In this document: one piece after another, positions 16,883 through 25,381 of the stretch
How the letters are laid out: every line of letters begins with the position of its first letter
Numbering within the stretch: the stretch's first letter is position 1
Assembly: GCA_030706745.1 (NCBI GenBank)
Contig: JAUZNX010000004.1
Span: forward strand, 62,001 to 126,000
DNA from: Bacteroidota bacterium
Lineage (GTDB): Bacteria; Bacteroidota; Ignavibacteria; Palsa-1295
Direction: 5' to 3'
Length of the DNA stretch: 64,000 bases
The notes under the pieces: model-generated
Database searches by the model: none
What the model was told of the DNA's origin: nothing
What the model saw: the letters and a program-made list of their open reading frames with translations, nothing else
Translations under genes and position numbers: made by a program

Positions 16883-18958
16883 TTAGACCTTCGCCAGGTA
16901 AACAGCCAAATCCGTCGTTCGCGGGATGCCGATCCGTTTGCGGATGCGGAACCGGTGGCTTTCAATCGAGCGAGGGGAGAGACAGAACAGTCGCGCGATC
17001 TCCTCCGACGTAAGGTTCATGCGCAAGAGGGAACAAACGCGCAACTCCATCGCCGTGAGCGTGGGATGCAGCTCGGCGAGCTTCTTCGTAAACTCCGGGT
17101 GCGCCGCCTTGAACTGCGTGTCGAATTTCGCCCAATCCACCGACTTGCATGGCAGCACCTTCAGTCGCTTGCGCAACTCCTTGGCCGCGCCGTCGGGCAA
17201 GGGGAATTTACGCATGATGCCGACCAAATCGGTGCGAATCTCTTGAACAAGCTCCGTTTGCGCGACGAGCTGCAGCATTGTGTTCGAAAGCTCGCGCTCC
17301 GTCTGCTCCCGTTTCATTTTTTCGATCTCCCTCTCCTTCTCTTTCTCCGCGATGGCCACGCGCATGTTGAACTGTTCGACCTTCTTCCGAGATTCTTCGC
17401 TAAAAACCTCCTTATTGAGTGCAAGATGCTTGGTTAGATGCTCGAAGGCAATTGCAAGCTGGCCGACCATAGAATATACGTTCGCAATCTCCTTGTGCGC
17501 TTCTGACGAGGTTTGCTTTTCGCCCAGTTCCTCGGACAATTTCACCGCTTCCGCGAGCGGTCGCAGAGCTTCCTTGGCCTTTCCTTGTTCAATAAGTACG
17601 CCTCCCAACTCAAGGAGTGTGGCGGCAACATCCTCGTTCGATTTGAGGATCTCTCTGCTAAATTGAACACACTCCAGCAGCCCACGGTGAGCTGCCTCGA
17701 GATTTCCCATTCTGCGCTCGACGATCGCGATGCTGCGCCTCCACACGCCCACCGCCCGTGGTGTGCCCAGGCCCGTGCTCTGATCCAAAGCACGCCGGAG
17801 ATATTCCACGGCGCGAGGATAGTCGCCAATTGCGCTGTAAATATCGCCGATGCTGCCGAGACAATCGGCGACAGCACTCATATCGCCGATTTCCTCGGCA
17901 ATCTCCATCGATTGAGCGAAGGAGTTTAAGGCATTGGAATGGTCGGAAACCCTGAAGTATAGCATTCCGAAGTCGAGGAGACTCCTCGAAATATACGCCT
18001 TATTGTTGAGATCCACAGCAAGCGCATGAAAGCGCACGTAGTATTCAAGTGCATGAGAATAGTCTGACAAGCGGAGGTATGCATCCCCAATACCTCCGAC
18101 GCTGTTTGCTGCAAGACTCTTATGGCCACATGCTTCGGCGAATGCAAGGGCACGGGTCATGTGGTCGAGCGCGCGAGGGTAGTCTCCGAGCATCAATAGG
18201 GTACTGCCAATATTGAGAAGACAGCTTCCGATCCCATCCTTATCCCCAATCTGCTCTTCAATCTCGAGTGCTCGAACGTAGTAATTCAACGACTGGGAGT
18301 AGTCGGCAAGGCAGCCATAGACATTTCCAAGGTTTTGAAGAATCGAAGCAACATACTGAGTGGCCTGAGCTTCTTCTGCAAGCGGAAGAGCACGATCATA
18401 GTGTTCTAATGCCGCCTCGTAGTTCGCAAGACGTCGCTGAACAACCCCCATATGGCAGAGAATTGAAGCGACGGATTTCTTATCCCCGGCTGCCTCCGCG
18501 AGTGCCATAGCTTGGGTAAGATGTTCTAGCGCGAGCCAGTTCTCGCCGATCAAACCGTGGATGATGCCGATTGTGTTGAGTGCTTCCGCTTGCCACCGTT
18601 TATCGCACGCTTGTTCGGCGCGATCTCGGGCAAGAGAAGCCGTCTGAAGAGCGCTCTGGTGTTCTCCGCGGCCACTCTGTCGTCGCGCCACTTCGTTAAG
18701 AATTCTGGACTGTAAGGCTAAATTCGATGCGGCTTCTGCATGAACCAGGGCGTTCTGAAAATTCGTGAGCGATTCGTCCCAACGACCGAGGCGCTTGCAA
18801 CACATTCCGAGAACACAGAGCGCTTGTGCCTCATCCTCATCTCGCTTGGTATTGGTTGATAGCACCTTATTCGCCAGTGCTTCCGCTCTAGCATATTCGC
18901 CCCGCCTGATCTGCTCCTCGGCCTTACTAAGCAGCGCAGCGATTTGGTCGTGAGTCAT
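16883..18958 (-). CDS. TPR-repeat regulator with C-terminal LuxR-type HTH
   Basis: 691 residues. About ten tetratricopeptide repeats fill residues 1-480 (recurrent A..Y..AL....AL.LAEE pattern, for example DYPRALDHMTRALAFAEACG). A coiled-coil follows (about 515-565, KEKEREIEKMKREQTERE), and the C-terminal ~55 residues are a LuxR/GerE helix-turn-helix: LTAMELRVCSLLRMNLTSEE, then ARLFCLSPRSIESHRFRI. No receiver or kinase domain is present, so signal input is probably through the TPR array. This domain order is frequent in Bacteroidota; target genes are unknown. Confidence 0.88.
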   Translation of the reverse strand: MTHDQIAALLSKAEEQIRRGEYARAEALANKVLSTNTKRDEDEAQALCVLGMCCKRLGRWDESLTNFQNALVHAEAASNLALQSRILNEVARRQSGRGEHQSALQTASLARDRAEQACDKRWQAEALNTIGIIHGLIGENWLALEHLTQAMALAEAAGDKKSVASILCHMGVVQRRLANYEAALEHYDRALPLAEEAQATQYVASILQNLGNVYGCLADYSQSLNYYVRALEIEEQIGDKDGIGSCLLNIGSTLLMLGDYPRALDHMTRALAFAEACGHKSLAANSVGGIGDAYLRLSDYSHALEYYVRFHALAVDLNNKAYISRSLLDFGMLYFRVSDHSNALNSFAQSMEIAEEIGDMSAVADCLGSIGDIYSAIGDYPRAVEYLRRALDQSTGLGTPRAVGVWRRSIAIVERRMGNLEAAHRGLLECVQFSREILKSNEDVAATLLELGGVLIEQGKAKEALRPLAEAVKLSEELGEKQTSSEAHKEIANVYSMVGQLAIAFEHLTKHLALNKEVFSEESRKKVEQFNMRVAIAEKEKEREIEKMKREQTERELSNTMLQLVAQTELVQEIRTDLVGIMRKFPLPDGAAKELRKRLKVLPCKSVDWAKFDTQFKAAHPEFTKKLAELHPTLTAMELRVCSLLRMNLTSEEIARLFCLSPRSIESHRFRIRKRIGIPRTTDLAVYLAKV

Positions 18959-18990
18959 GGGAGGGTATCACAACTGAATTTCAGTGGGGG

Positions 18991-19034
18991 GTAAAACAAA
19001 AGGCAGTGGCACAGCCGTTTCGGGCTGTGCCACT
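18991..19034 (-). terminator. Terminator of the PD40 lipoprotein gene
   Basis: A perfect 12-bp stem (AGTGGCACAGCC / GGCTGTGCCACT, 19005-19034) around 6 bases. Read on the minus strand it is followed by GCCTTTTGTTTT, 18 bases after the stop at 19052. Confidence 0.85.
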
Positions 19035-19051
19035 TCTTTGCAACACTCCGC

Positions 19052-20038
19052 TTATCGCTTCCAGTTTATGTTGCCGTTGATCGACATGCTCGATCCGATC
19101 TGGGTCGTATCGCTCGCGAAGGCATGGACCTTCCAAACGGAAGCGCCGTTGCTGGTTGCATAGATGAGGGCGCTATTGTTTGGCGACCATGTTGCCTGGC
19201 TACGTGTGACATATACACCGCCGAATGCTGGCGTTGCTCCCGTGACCGGATCGCAGTAGTACAGTGGCTGGTAATAGCCACCACCGATATTCTCGATCGC
19301 GAGTGTGTCTAATCCTGAACGCGACCATTCAATATTTCCTGACACGGCGACGCTGTCAATCAGCGTCCAATTGGAGGTGCTGAAGATAAGGACTTTCCCG
19401 TCGCTTCGTGGCACGGCCAACTTGGAATCATCGGGATTCCATGTCGGGCGTCCAAGCCCTACAGAGGAGCTGTTGGTGGAATAGATGGACGCAGGCGTCC
19501 CACCAGATTGAGAAACTACGTACAAGGCAGCAGGTTGACCCATGCTAACGTATGCAATCTTGCCCATCGATGTGGTTGACGACCAAGCTGGTCCCGGTCT
19601 TCCACATCCTGGAACGATGCATCGCAAATTGCTGCCAACCGGAACGCCCTTATTATTGACACTGACATCAATCGCGAAGATGGAGTCTGGCTTGCCCAAC
19701 GTGTATGGATAGTACCGTGCGAAGGCAATCGATCCACCCGTCGGAGACCAGACGGGATTGTACTGAATTCCATAATTGGTCGACGAATTCTGAATGATTG
19801 CGGTCTGATGGCTCAGGTCCGTATCTGCAACTACAAGAGAAGAGCCAACAATACTGCCATTTCGCATGATGTACTGGCCCCACGTCAACGCCGGATGCGC
19901 TGGTGTTGATGAGGTGCTATTCAACAGCATGGTTTGCGGCCCGGTCGGGGATGGGGAGTCCTGCCTGCAGGACCAGAGAAGAAAGAGTGAAGCCGTCGCC
20001 AGAAAACGTGCAAGACGGCGGGAAGACAGAGAAGTCAT
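19052..20038 (-). CDS. Lipoprotein with TolB/PD40-like propeller
   Basis: 328 residues. Lipoprotein signal (Cys at about 24 in LLWSCRQDS). The mature part has repeated PD40-type blades with the words PVWSPTGGSIAFARY, PTWNPDDSKLAV, ATWSPNNSALIYATSNG, which suggest a six-bladed TolB-like propeller. Probably an outer-membrane-facing periplasmic or surface lipoprotein; binding partner unknown. Confidence 0.8.
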   Translation of the reverse strand: MTSLSSRRLARFLATASLFLLWSCRQDSPSPTGPQTMLLNSTSSTPAHPALTWGQYIMRNGSIVGSSLVVADTDLSHQTAIIQNSSTNYGIQYNPVWSPTGGSIAFARYYPYTLGKPDSIFAIDVSVNNKGVPVGSNLRCIVPGCGRPGPAWSSTTSMGKIAYVSMGQPAALYVVSQSGGTPASIYSTNSSSVGLGRPTWNPDDSKLAVPRSDGKVLIFSTSNWTLIDSVAVSGNIEWSRSGLDTLAIENIGGGYYQPLYYCDPVTGATPAFGGVYVTRSQATWSPNNSALIYATSNGASVWKVHAFASDTTQIGSSMSINGNINWKR

Positions 20039-20355
20039 TGTCGTTAATGGTTTTGTGATCCGAAATTCCCCTCAACCTTCCTGCTCCTATAACGGGAGAG
20101 GAATCTTAGGTGTGGGGCATGTTTGAAATTCGAATACAAAAATATCGGGCGCGATCAAAAGGCCGTTACTGCAATAGTACGCAACGGGAAGATTTCTTGT
20201 GGGAAGGACTTGCGAGATCTTGTGCAGCCGAGAATGGCTCCGATACTGATATTGATGTCTGCCTCGCCCAAGTGGGTTCGCGTGCAACCAAACGCACATG
20301 CGACCCTTCGACACGCTCCCGCCTTGTCGGGTAGGCCCTGAGGGGCGACAGAATT

Positions 20356-20424
20356 GTAGCGCACGCTTTAGCTTGCGCGAGATTATCAAGTTCCGAGGCA
20401 CGCGCAAGCTAGAGCATGCGCCAC
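20356..20424. repeat. G/C-rich inverted repeat
   Basis: 24-base arms (20356-20379 and 20401-20424) pair at 21 of 24 positions around 21 bases; the arms contain the word TAGCTTGCGCG. It lies in the 750-base gap between the divergent PD40 lipoprotein and OmpA genes. No transposase is nearby; it resembles dispersed non-autonomous palindromes. Confidence 0.7.
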
Positions 20425-20497
20425 ACCGCCCGCCACGTCGGCCATGCCTTTTCTAAAAAAAAACAGGTGCCCGTACGATTAATTCGTCGCTTGCCTC

Positions 20498-20526
20498 TTG
20501 ACTTCTCGAGTTTGCGTCCGTATATT
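20498..20526 (+). promoter_or_regulatory. Sigma70-type promoter of leader A
   Basis: TTGACT (20498-20503), 17-base spacer, TATATT (20521-20526). The predicted start lies about 20532-20536, immediately before the conserved GGTGATAGGCACCC that begins the leader. Confidence 0.75.
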
Positions 20527-20538
20527 CAACCGAGCGGT

Positions 20539-20700
20539 GATAGGCACCCATGCTCATTGACAATCAAGGTGAGATCACTTATGATCTCACCGCCGCTGCC
20601 AATTGACAACATGGCGATTTTGATGCAGTGGATAGGGCATTCATTAAATGACAATTCAAAAGAGAGAATTAAAGTATTACTTTAACTTTGGGCACCTATC
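20539..20700 (+). ncRNA. Conserved 5' leader RNA, copy A
   Basis: A 162-base untranslated leader of the OmpA/PD40 gene. In order: GATAGGCACCC; a boxA-like TGCTCATTGACAA (20551-20563); a perfect 10-bp hairpin (20568-20591); a second boxA-like TGCCAATTGACAA (20597-20609); GGCGATTTTG; then the core with the palindromes TCATTAAATGA and TTAAAGTATTACTTTAA; and GGGCACCTATC (20690-20700). The two ends can pair as 3 + 6 bp with a CA/CA internal loop. AGGAGG follows at 20703. Copies are at 59241 and 42469. Function unknown; not matched to a riboswitch I recognise. Confidence 0.7.
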
Positions 20701-20786
20701 TCAGGAGGCAAGTGGCGACCGGAAATCGACCATCCTTTCTATCCGAAGGAACGAGCGAATTTCTCGTTTTAGCTGTTCGAAGCACG

Positions 20787-22286
20787 ATGCGCAACACTCT
20801 CGCACTCGCTTTCTTCTTGCTCGCTACGTCCGCAGCGCAAGCTCAATCCGCGATCGAAAAGCTTCCGCTCTCGATCAATGCGCCGGGACAGAGCCAACTC
20901 CTGCCGGTCATTTCCGCCGATGGGCGAACCCTCTATTTTACCCGCACCCGCATGGGATTGGATAGCGAAGTAGTCTTCGACGTCTGGATGAGTCATGTCC
21001 TTGGTGATACGGGCTTTTCGGATGCGGAATTCCTGGGCGGGAATCTTGCGAGCTCGTATGGCATCGCGGTCACGAGCATCGCGCCAGATAACAACAGCCT
21101 CTACCTCATCGGCAAGCTCAAGAGTGATTCGCCCCCGGATGAGCGCGTGTATGTTTCGCATCGGACGTCGAGCGGCTGGTCGATTCCGGAAGCAATCCAT
21201 ATTCCCGGTCTTCATGCACGAGGCATCTATACAGACTACAGCTTCGGTCCGGACCAGAAGACACTGGTGATGTCCGTCGATCGCGATTCGACGCTTGGCG
21301 ATCGGGACCTCTACGTGAGCTTCTATAACGAGACAGCACATACGTGGAGCATGCCGCTTTGGCTTGGTGCCGATATCAATAGCCACAGTGCGGAAATGAC
21401 ACCGTATCTTGCAAGCGATAACAAGACGCTCTATTTTTCGAGCGACCGATTCGGTGGGAACGGGGATGTCGATGTGTATCGGTCGTTCCGGCTCGATGAT
21501 TCGTGGCAGCATTGGTCGCGGCCGGAGGAGCTGGGAACGGGGATCAATCGAAACGGTCGGACGACATTTTACACAGAAGACGCGGAAGGCAAATTCGCAT
21601 ATTTTTCGTGGCGGGCATCCACAAGCGATCCGGCATACTTGTATCGGGCTCGCGTTTCGCATGGGCGAGCAGTTGCTCTGGTCCATGGCATTGTCAGCGA
21701 TGCCCATGGCAAGCCGCTCTTCGCGCGAGTGCGTTACGAGCGGCTATCGGATGGGAAAGAGTTGGGCAGCGCGCGTAGCGACCCATCGAGTGGAGCCTTT
21801 CAGCTTTCGCTGCCGGCGGGTGAAGATTACGCGCTTCGTGCCGAAAAAGACGGGTACTTCCCGACGAGCGAGCATATCGATTTGAGGACGCTTAACGTGT
21901 TCGAGTCACTCGATCGGGATTTGAAGCTTTCGAAAATTGAAGCGGGAACTGCGATCGCACTTCGGAATGTGTTCTTTGAAACGGACAAAGCAATGTTGCT
22001 GCCAGCATCCTTTCCGGAATTAGGGCGAGTAAAGGAATTGCTCCAGGCTCATCCCGAGTACAAGTTGGAGATCGCCGGACATACGGACAGTCTGGGATCC
22101 GAGCAGCACAACCAGCAACTTGGAAAAAGCCGCGCCGAGGCGGTGCGAGAGTATCTTGTTCAGCAAGGCATAGAGGGTAGCAGGCTCACTGCGAAATCCT
22201 ATGGATCATCGAAGCCGGTGGCAACCAATGCGACGGACGAGGGACGCGCAATGAATCGACGGGTCGAGTTCGTAATAGAACCATGA
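20787..22286 (+). CDS. OmpA-family protein with PD40 propeller and carboxypeptidase-like domain
   Basis: 499 residues from ATG 20787, which begins a good signal peptide (cleavage after AQAQ). Domains: PD40-type propeller (about 25-310, LLPVISADGRTLYFTRTR, MTPYLASDNKTLYFSSDRFG), a carboxypeptidase-regulatory-like beta domain (about 315-385), and a C-terminal OmpA/MotB peptidoglycan-binding domain (about 395-499, LEIAGHTDSLGSEQHNQQLG, then SRAEAVREYL, NRRVEF). It anchors the outer membrane to peptidoglycan. A strong AGGAGG at 20703 precedes an in-frame GTG at 20712, which would add 25 residues before the signal peptide; the true start is therefore open. Confidence 0.88.
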   Translation: MRNTLALAFFLLATSAAQAQSAIEKLPLSINAPGQSQLLPVISADGRTLYFTRTRMGLDSEVVFDVWMSHVLGDTGFSDAEFLGGNLASSYGIAVTSIAPDNNSLYLIGKLKSDSPPDERVYVSHRTSSGWSIPEAIHIPGLHARGIYTDYSFGPDQKTLVMSVDRDSTLGDRDLYVSFYNETAHTWSMPLWLGADINSHSAEMTPYLASDNKTLYFSSDRFGGNGDVDVYRSFRLDDSWQHWSRPEELGTGINRNGRTTFYTEDAEGKFAYFSWRASTSDPAYLYRARVSHGRAVALVHGIVSDAHGKPLFARVRYERLSDGKELGSARSDPSSGAFQLSLPAGEDYALRAEKDGYFPTSEHIDLRTLNVFESLDRDLKLSKIEAGTAIALRNVFFETDKAMLLPASFPELGRVKELLQAHPEYKLEIAGHTDSLGSEQHNQQLGKSRAEAVREYLVQQGIEGSRLTAKSYGSSKPVATNATDEGRAMNRRVEFVIEP

Positions 22287-22308
22287 TGTCTGCCGCCTTG
22301 CGAATTAA

Positions 22309-23868
22309 TCAGCGCGGATCATATTTATAGATGCGAATATAACCGATCGAATCAAAGAGGGAATAGTCGGCTCCATATTTCTTCGCATCCATGACCAATC
22401 GCTCGACGAGCGGCTTCCAATCAGCGAGATACTCGATCTTTTCCCGCGCAATGTACTGGCCAATTCCACCGGCCTCGATTGCAGCCAAGGCATCTCGATT
22501 GACTTTGCCATCGAGATTGATCACGTTCGGGGCGTAAAAACCTGCCGTGCCGGATTGGTCCATGCCGACCTGGCCCGTATGTTGCCGTGCCCACAATCCG
22601 ACGCGGTAGAAGTCCGATTTCGGTGGAGCGATGTACTCGTTGACGTAACGATAGATGCTAAAATAAGCTGCCATCAAAATGAAGACAACAACAGCGAACT
22701 TGCCAATGCGAGATGACCACTCGCGAACGGCTCTAGCGAGCAACGGAGTGAGCGCAGCAGCAAGAATAAGAATGAGAACACGAAAGGAATGCAAGTATCG
22801 GACAAGAAAATGCGGCGCGCTAAAGAAGAAATTATAGAAGATTAGGAGGAGTACGCTAAAGACCACTAACGGCGCGAGAACACGTAGATCGAACTGCGCC
22901 TTCAAATACTTGACAGCGTCCAATCGCTGAAGCAGGAGCATCCAGGCACAGCACAACGACAGGAATGAGGCAACTTCAAACCATGGCGGCCAGGCGAAGT
23001 AGACATGATTGAAGAAGATTGTCAGCATGTCAAAAAGAGCTGTACTGGTTTGGAGGAGGTTCTCCCCGATTGGCCGGCCGATCGATTCGGCTGCTCCGCT
23101 GATCGGCATGAAACTGCCGAATCTCGTGAAGCTGTATATCCACCACGGGAGACTGATTGTCCCGGCAACAACTACTGCAATTGCGACGAAGCCGAACGCG
23201 CGCATTCGAGTTCTCCACAGCTCGACAAGGGCAAAGCCAAGGACAAAAAGTGCGCTATCGACGCGCGCAAGCACCATCAGGCCAAGTGCTGCCCCAATCA
23301 AGCATGATCGTGATATATTCCAGCCGAGTTCGAGGACAACCTGAAAGTAGAGCAGAGTTGTCAGCAAAATGAGCGCGACCAGTCCGGTTTCGAGGCCGCT
23401 GCCGTTTTGGTCTGCGAGTGGGGCGATGATCGTCCAGAGGAGCGCACCAATGATCGGCGTGGAAATTCGTCTGCCAAACATTGTGAACATGAAGGAAGAG
23501 GTTTCGCCTGTATACTTTTGCATCCGCTTTAGCAGTAATGCGAGAACAATCGTAGATGCGGCCTGCACAAGAGCACCGACGAGAAACGTCAATCGAAGTC
23601 CAACCGAAGGATCGCTCGATATCCAGAATCCTGGTGCGTAGAGTAGGCAAATGAGCGCTTGTATGCCATTGGTCGGATGGATGCCATCGACTGTGAAGCC
23701 ATGACCCAACGCAAGATGCCGCGCGCAACTAAACAGATAGTAGGCGTCATCGAGATACGGTCGCGAGGCAATTTGCCACTCGCTACGAAACGCGAGCGCT
23801 ATTCGGGAGAGGAAGCCGAGCGCCGCGAGCCAGAGGATGGGTCTCCAATTTCGATCAACGCCGCGCAT
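22309..23868 (-). CDS. GT-C-like membrane glycosyltransferase candidate (copy 1)
   Basis: 519 residues with about ten or more transmembrane helices. The first extracytoplasmic loop has RPYLDDAYYLFSCARHLALG followed by HGFTVDGIHPTNGIQ; the acidic pair DD in this loop is the usual catalytic or metal site of GT-C enzymes using polyprenyl-phosphate sugars. The C-terminal loop (GFYAPNVINLDGKVNRDAL) is shared with the paralogue at 23855. The acceptor and sugar are unknown. Its start overlaps the upstream paralogue's stop by 14 bases, so the two are co-translated. Confidence 0.72.
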   Translation of the reverse strand: MRGVDRNWRPILWLAALGFLSRIALAFRSEWQIASRPYLDDAYYLFSCARHLALGHGFTVDGIHPTNGIQALICLLYAPGFWISSDPSVGLRLTFLVGALVQAASTIVLALLLKRMQKYTGETSSFMFTMFGRRISTPIIGALLWTIIAPLADQNGSGLETGLVALILLTTLLYFQVVLELGWNISRSCLIGAALGLMVLARVDSALFVLGFALVELWRTRMRAFGFVAIAVVVAGTISLPWWIYSFTRFGSFMPISGAAESIGRPIGENLLQTSTALFDMLTIFFNHVYFAWPPWFEVASFLSLCCAWMLLLQRLDAVKYLKAQFDLRVLAPLVVFSVLLLIFYNFFFSAPHFLVRYLHSFRVLILILAAALTPLLARAVREWSSRIGKFAVVVFILMAAYFSIYRYVNEYIAPPKSDFYRVGLWARQHTGQVGMDQSGTAGFYAPNVINLDGKVNRDALAAIEAGGIGQYIAREKIEYLADWKPLVERLVMDAKKYGADYSLFDSIGYIRIYKYDPR

Positions 23869-25378
23869 AAATAACGATTGAACCGATTGTTCGTACCGAG
23901 TCGTAAGTTACGCCCCTTTGTCGTATCGTCTGGATAATGGGTTTGACCCAATCGGCCCAGTCCGCGACGTACTGTATGCGAGTATCGATGATGTATTGAG
24001 CGATGTTCCCTTTTTTTTGCGCTTCGAGAGCATCAGCATTGACCTTGCCGTCAAGGTTGATGACATTCGGCGCAATGAAACCGGTAAGCCCAGTCTGCAT
24101 CATACCGAACGATCCCTGCTGTACTGCGGCCCAACGGCCGGTCCAGTAGAAGTCTTCTAAGATCGCAGCATGAGCGAAGAGTCCATAGTAATGTAGAGCT
24201 GAAAACAGAATTGCGGCGAATGCACCCGCCAGAGCACAAGCACGCAGTGCACGATGCCTGAATATCGCAGTGCCCGCACTTGCGCCAACTGAGAAGAGTA
24301 TGACGATAATGAGACGAAGTGGAGTCAAGTAGCGATCCAGAAAGTGTGCCGCACTGAAGAAGAGAGTGTAGTACACAATTAGGAAGACACTGAAGATCAG
24401 GAGCGGAGTTAATGGACGAAAGTCATATTGCTGGCGAATCCAGCTTCGCATTCGAGGCAAGCGAAAGGTGAGTATCCAGAGCGCCAAGAGCGTCGAGGTC
24501 GCGACTACTGTTACCCATCCTTGCCAGATACGATAGAAATGGTAGTAGAAGACGGTAAGATAATCGAAGAGTGCATTGCCGAAGAATCGGAAGTTCTCGG
24601 CATAGGGCCGATGCAGCGATTCCAGCTGGCCACTTGTCGGCATCAGATTATGGAATACGGCGAGATTATAAATCCACCAGGGTGCGGTGATGACGAGGGC
24701 CACGCCAAGATAAACCAGAATGGACCTCAGAGCAGCCCATTTGTTGTGAGCGAGATCGTAGATCGCGATAATGACAATCAGGATCGCGGCATCGATCCGC
24801 GCGAGCACGGTCAAGCCAAGCAAGACGCCGAAGCCAAACGCGCGAAGAAGGCTGCGACTCCGCGAAAGGATTTCATAATTAAGGAAACATGCGATGATCA
24901 GCGAAATAGTCAGGCCGGTTTCAAGACCATTAGTATTTTGGTTGAAACAAGAAATTGCGAGGCCCCAAACTGCGGCGGCGATGACGGGCGCTGCGTCGTA
25001 AGGCCTCGAGCGATCGCTGCGACGCAACATAAAAACAAACTCCGCCAGCAAATAACAACCGCTCGCGACGATGAGACCTTGTAGGATATATGTTAGGCGG
25101 AGACCAGCCAGCCGGTCGCCGGTGAAAAAAAAGAATGGAGCATAGAGTAGCGTGATAAGTGGTTGAACGCCGTTTGTAGGATGGATGCCGTCGACGCTGA
25201 ATCCATGGCCTTGCGAGATGTGCCAGGAGCAATTGAGGGCATAGTAGGCATCTTCGATGTAAGGCCGCGTCATTAAGATGATCTCGCTACGAAGGCCCAT
25301 CACGGCGCGCAGCAAGAATGTCAAGGATGAAATTGCGAGCACCCAGCGGCGCTCCGCAGGGCCGAGACGCGAGGACAT
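23855..25378 (-). CDS. GT-C-like membrane glycosyltransferase candidate (copy 2)
   Basis: 507 residues, paralogue of the next gene: RPYIEDAYYALNCSWHISQG, HGFSVDGIHPTNGVQPLI and GFIAPNVINLDGKVNADAL are all shared. Here the acidic pair in the first loop is ED. About ten membrane helices. It lies 3 bases after the stop of the ECF sigma gene, suggesting one operon sigma-GT-GT. Function beyond the fold family is inference. Confidence 0.72.
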   Translation of the reverse strand: MSSRLGPAERRWVLAISSLTFLLRAVMGLRSEIILMTRPYIEDAYYALNCSWHISQGHGFSVDGIHPTNGVQPLITLLYAPFFFFTGDRLAGLRLTYILQGLIVASGCYLLAEFVFMLRRSDRSRPYDAAPVIAAAVWGLAISCFNQNTNGLETGLTISLIIACFLNYEILSRSRSLLRAFGFGVLLGLTVLARIDAAILIVIIAIYDLAHNKWAALRSILVYLGVALVITAPWWIYNLAVFHNLMPTSGQLESLHRPYAENFRFFGNALFDYLTVFYYHFYRIWQGWVTVVATSTLLALWILTFRLPRMRSWIRQQYDFRPLTPLLIFSVFLIVYYTLFFSAAHFLDRYLTPLRLIIVILFSVGASAGTAIFRHRALRACALAGAFAAILFSALHYYGLFAHAAILEDFYWTGRWAAVQQGSFGMMQTGLTGFIAPNVINLDGKVNADALEAQKKGNIAQYIIDTRIQYVADWADWVKPIIQTIRQRGVTYDSVRTIGSIVIYARR

Positions 25379-25381
25379 GAA

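Noticed and set aside
20539-20700. Leader family as a simple transposon remnant (MITE)
   Set aside because: The GGCACC words at both ends look like a direct repeat, but they are conserved between copies (a target duplication would differ), orientation always matches the downstream gene, and two copies have well-placed promoters. Not fully excluded.
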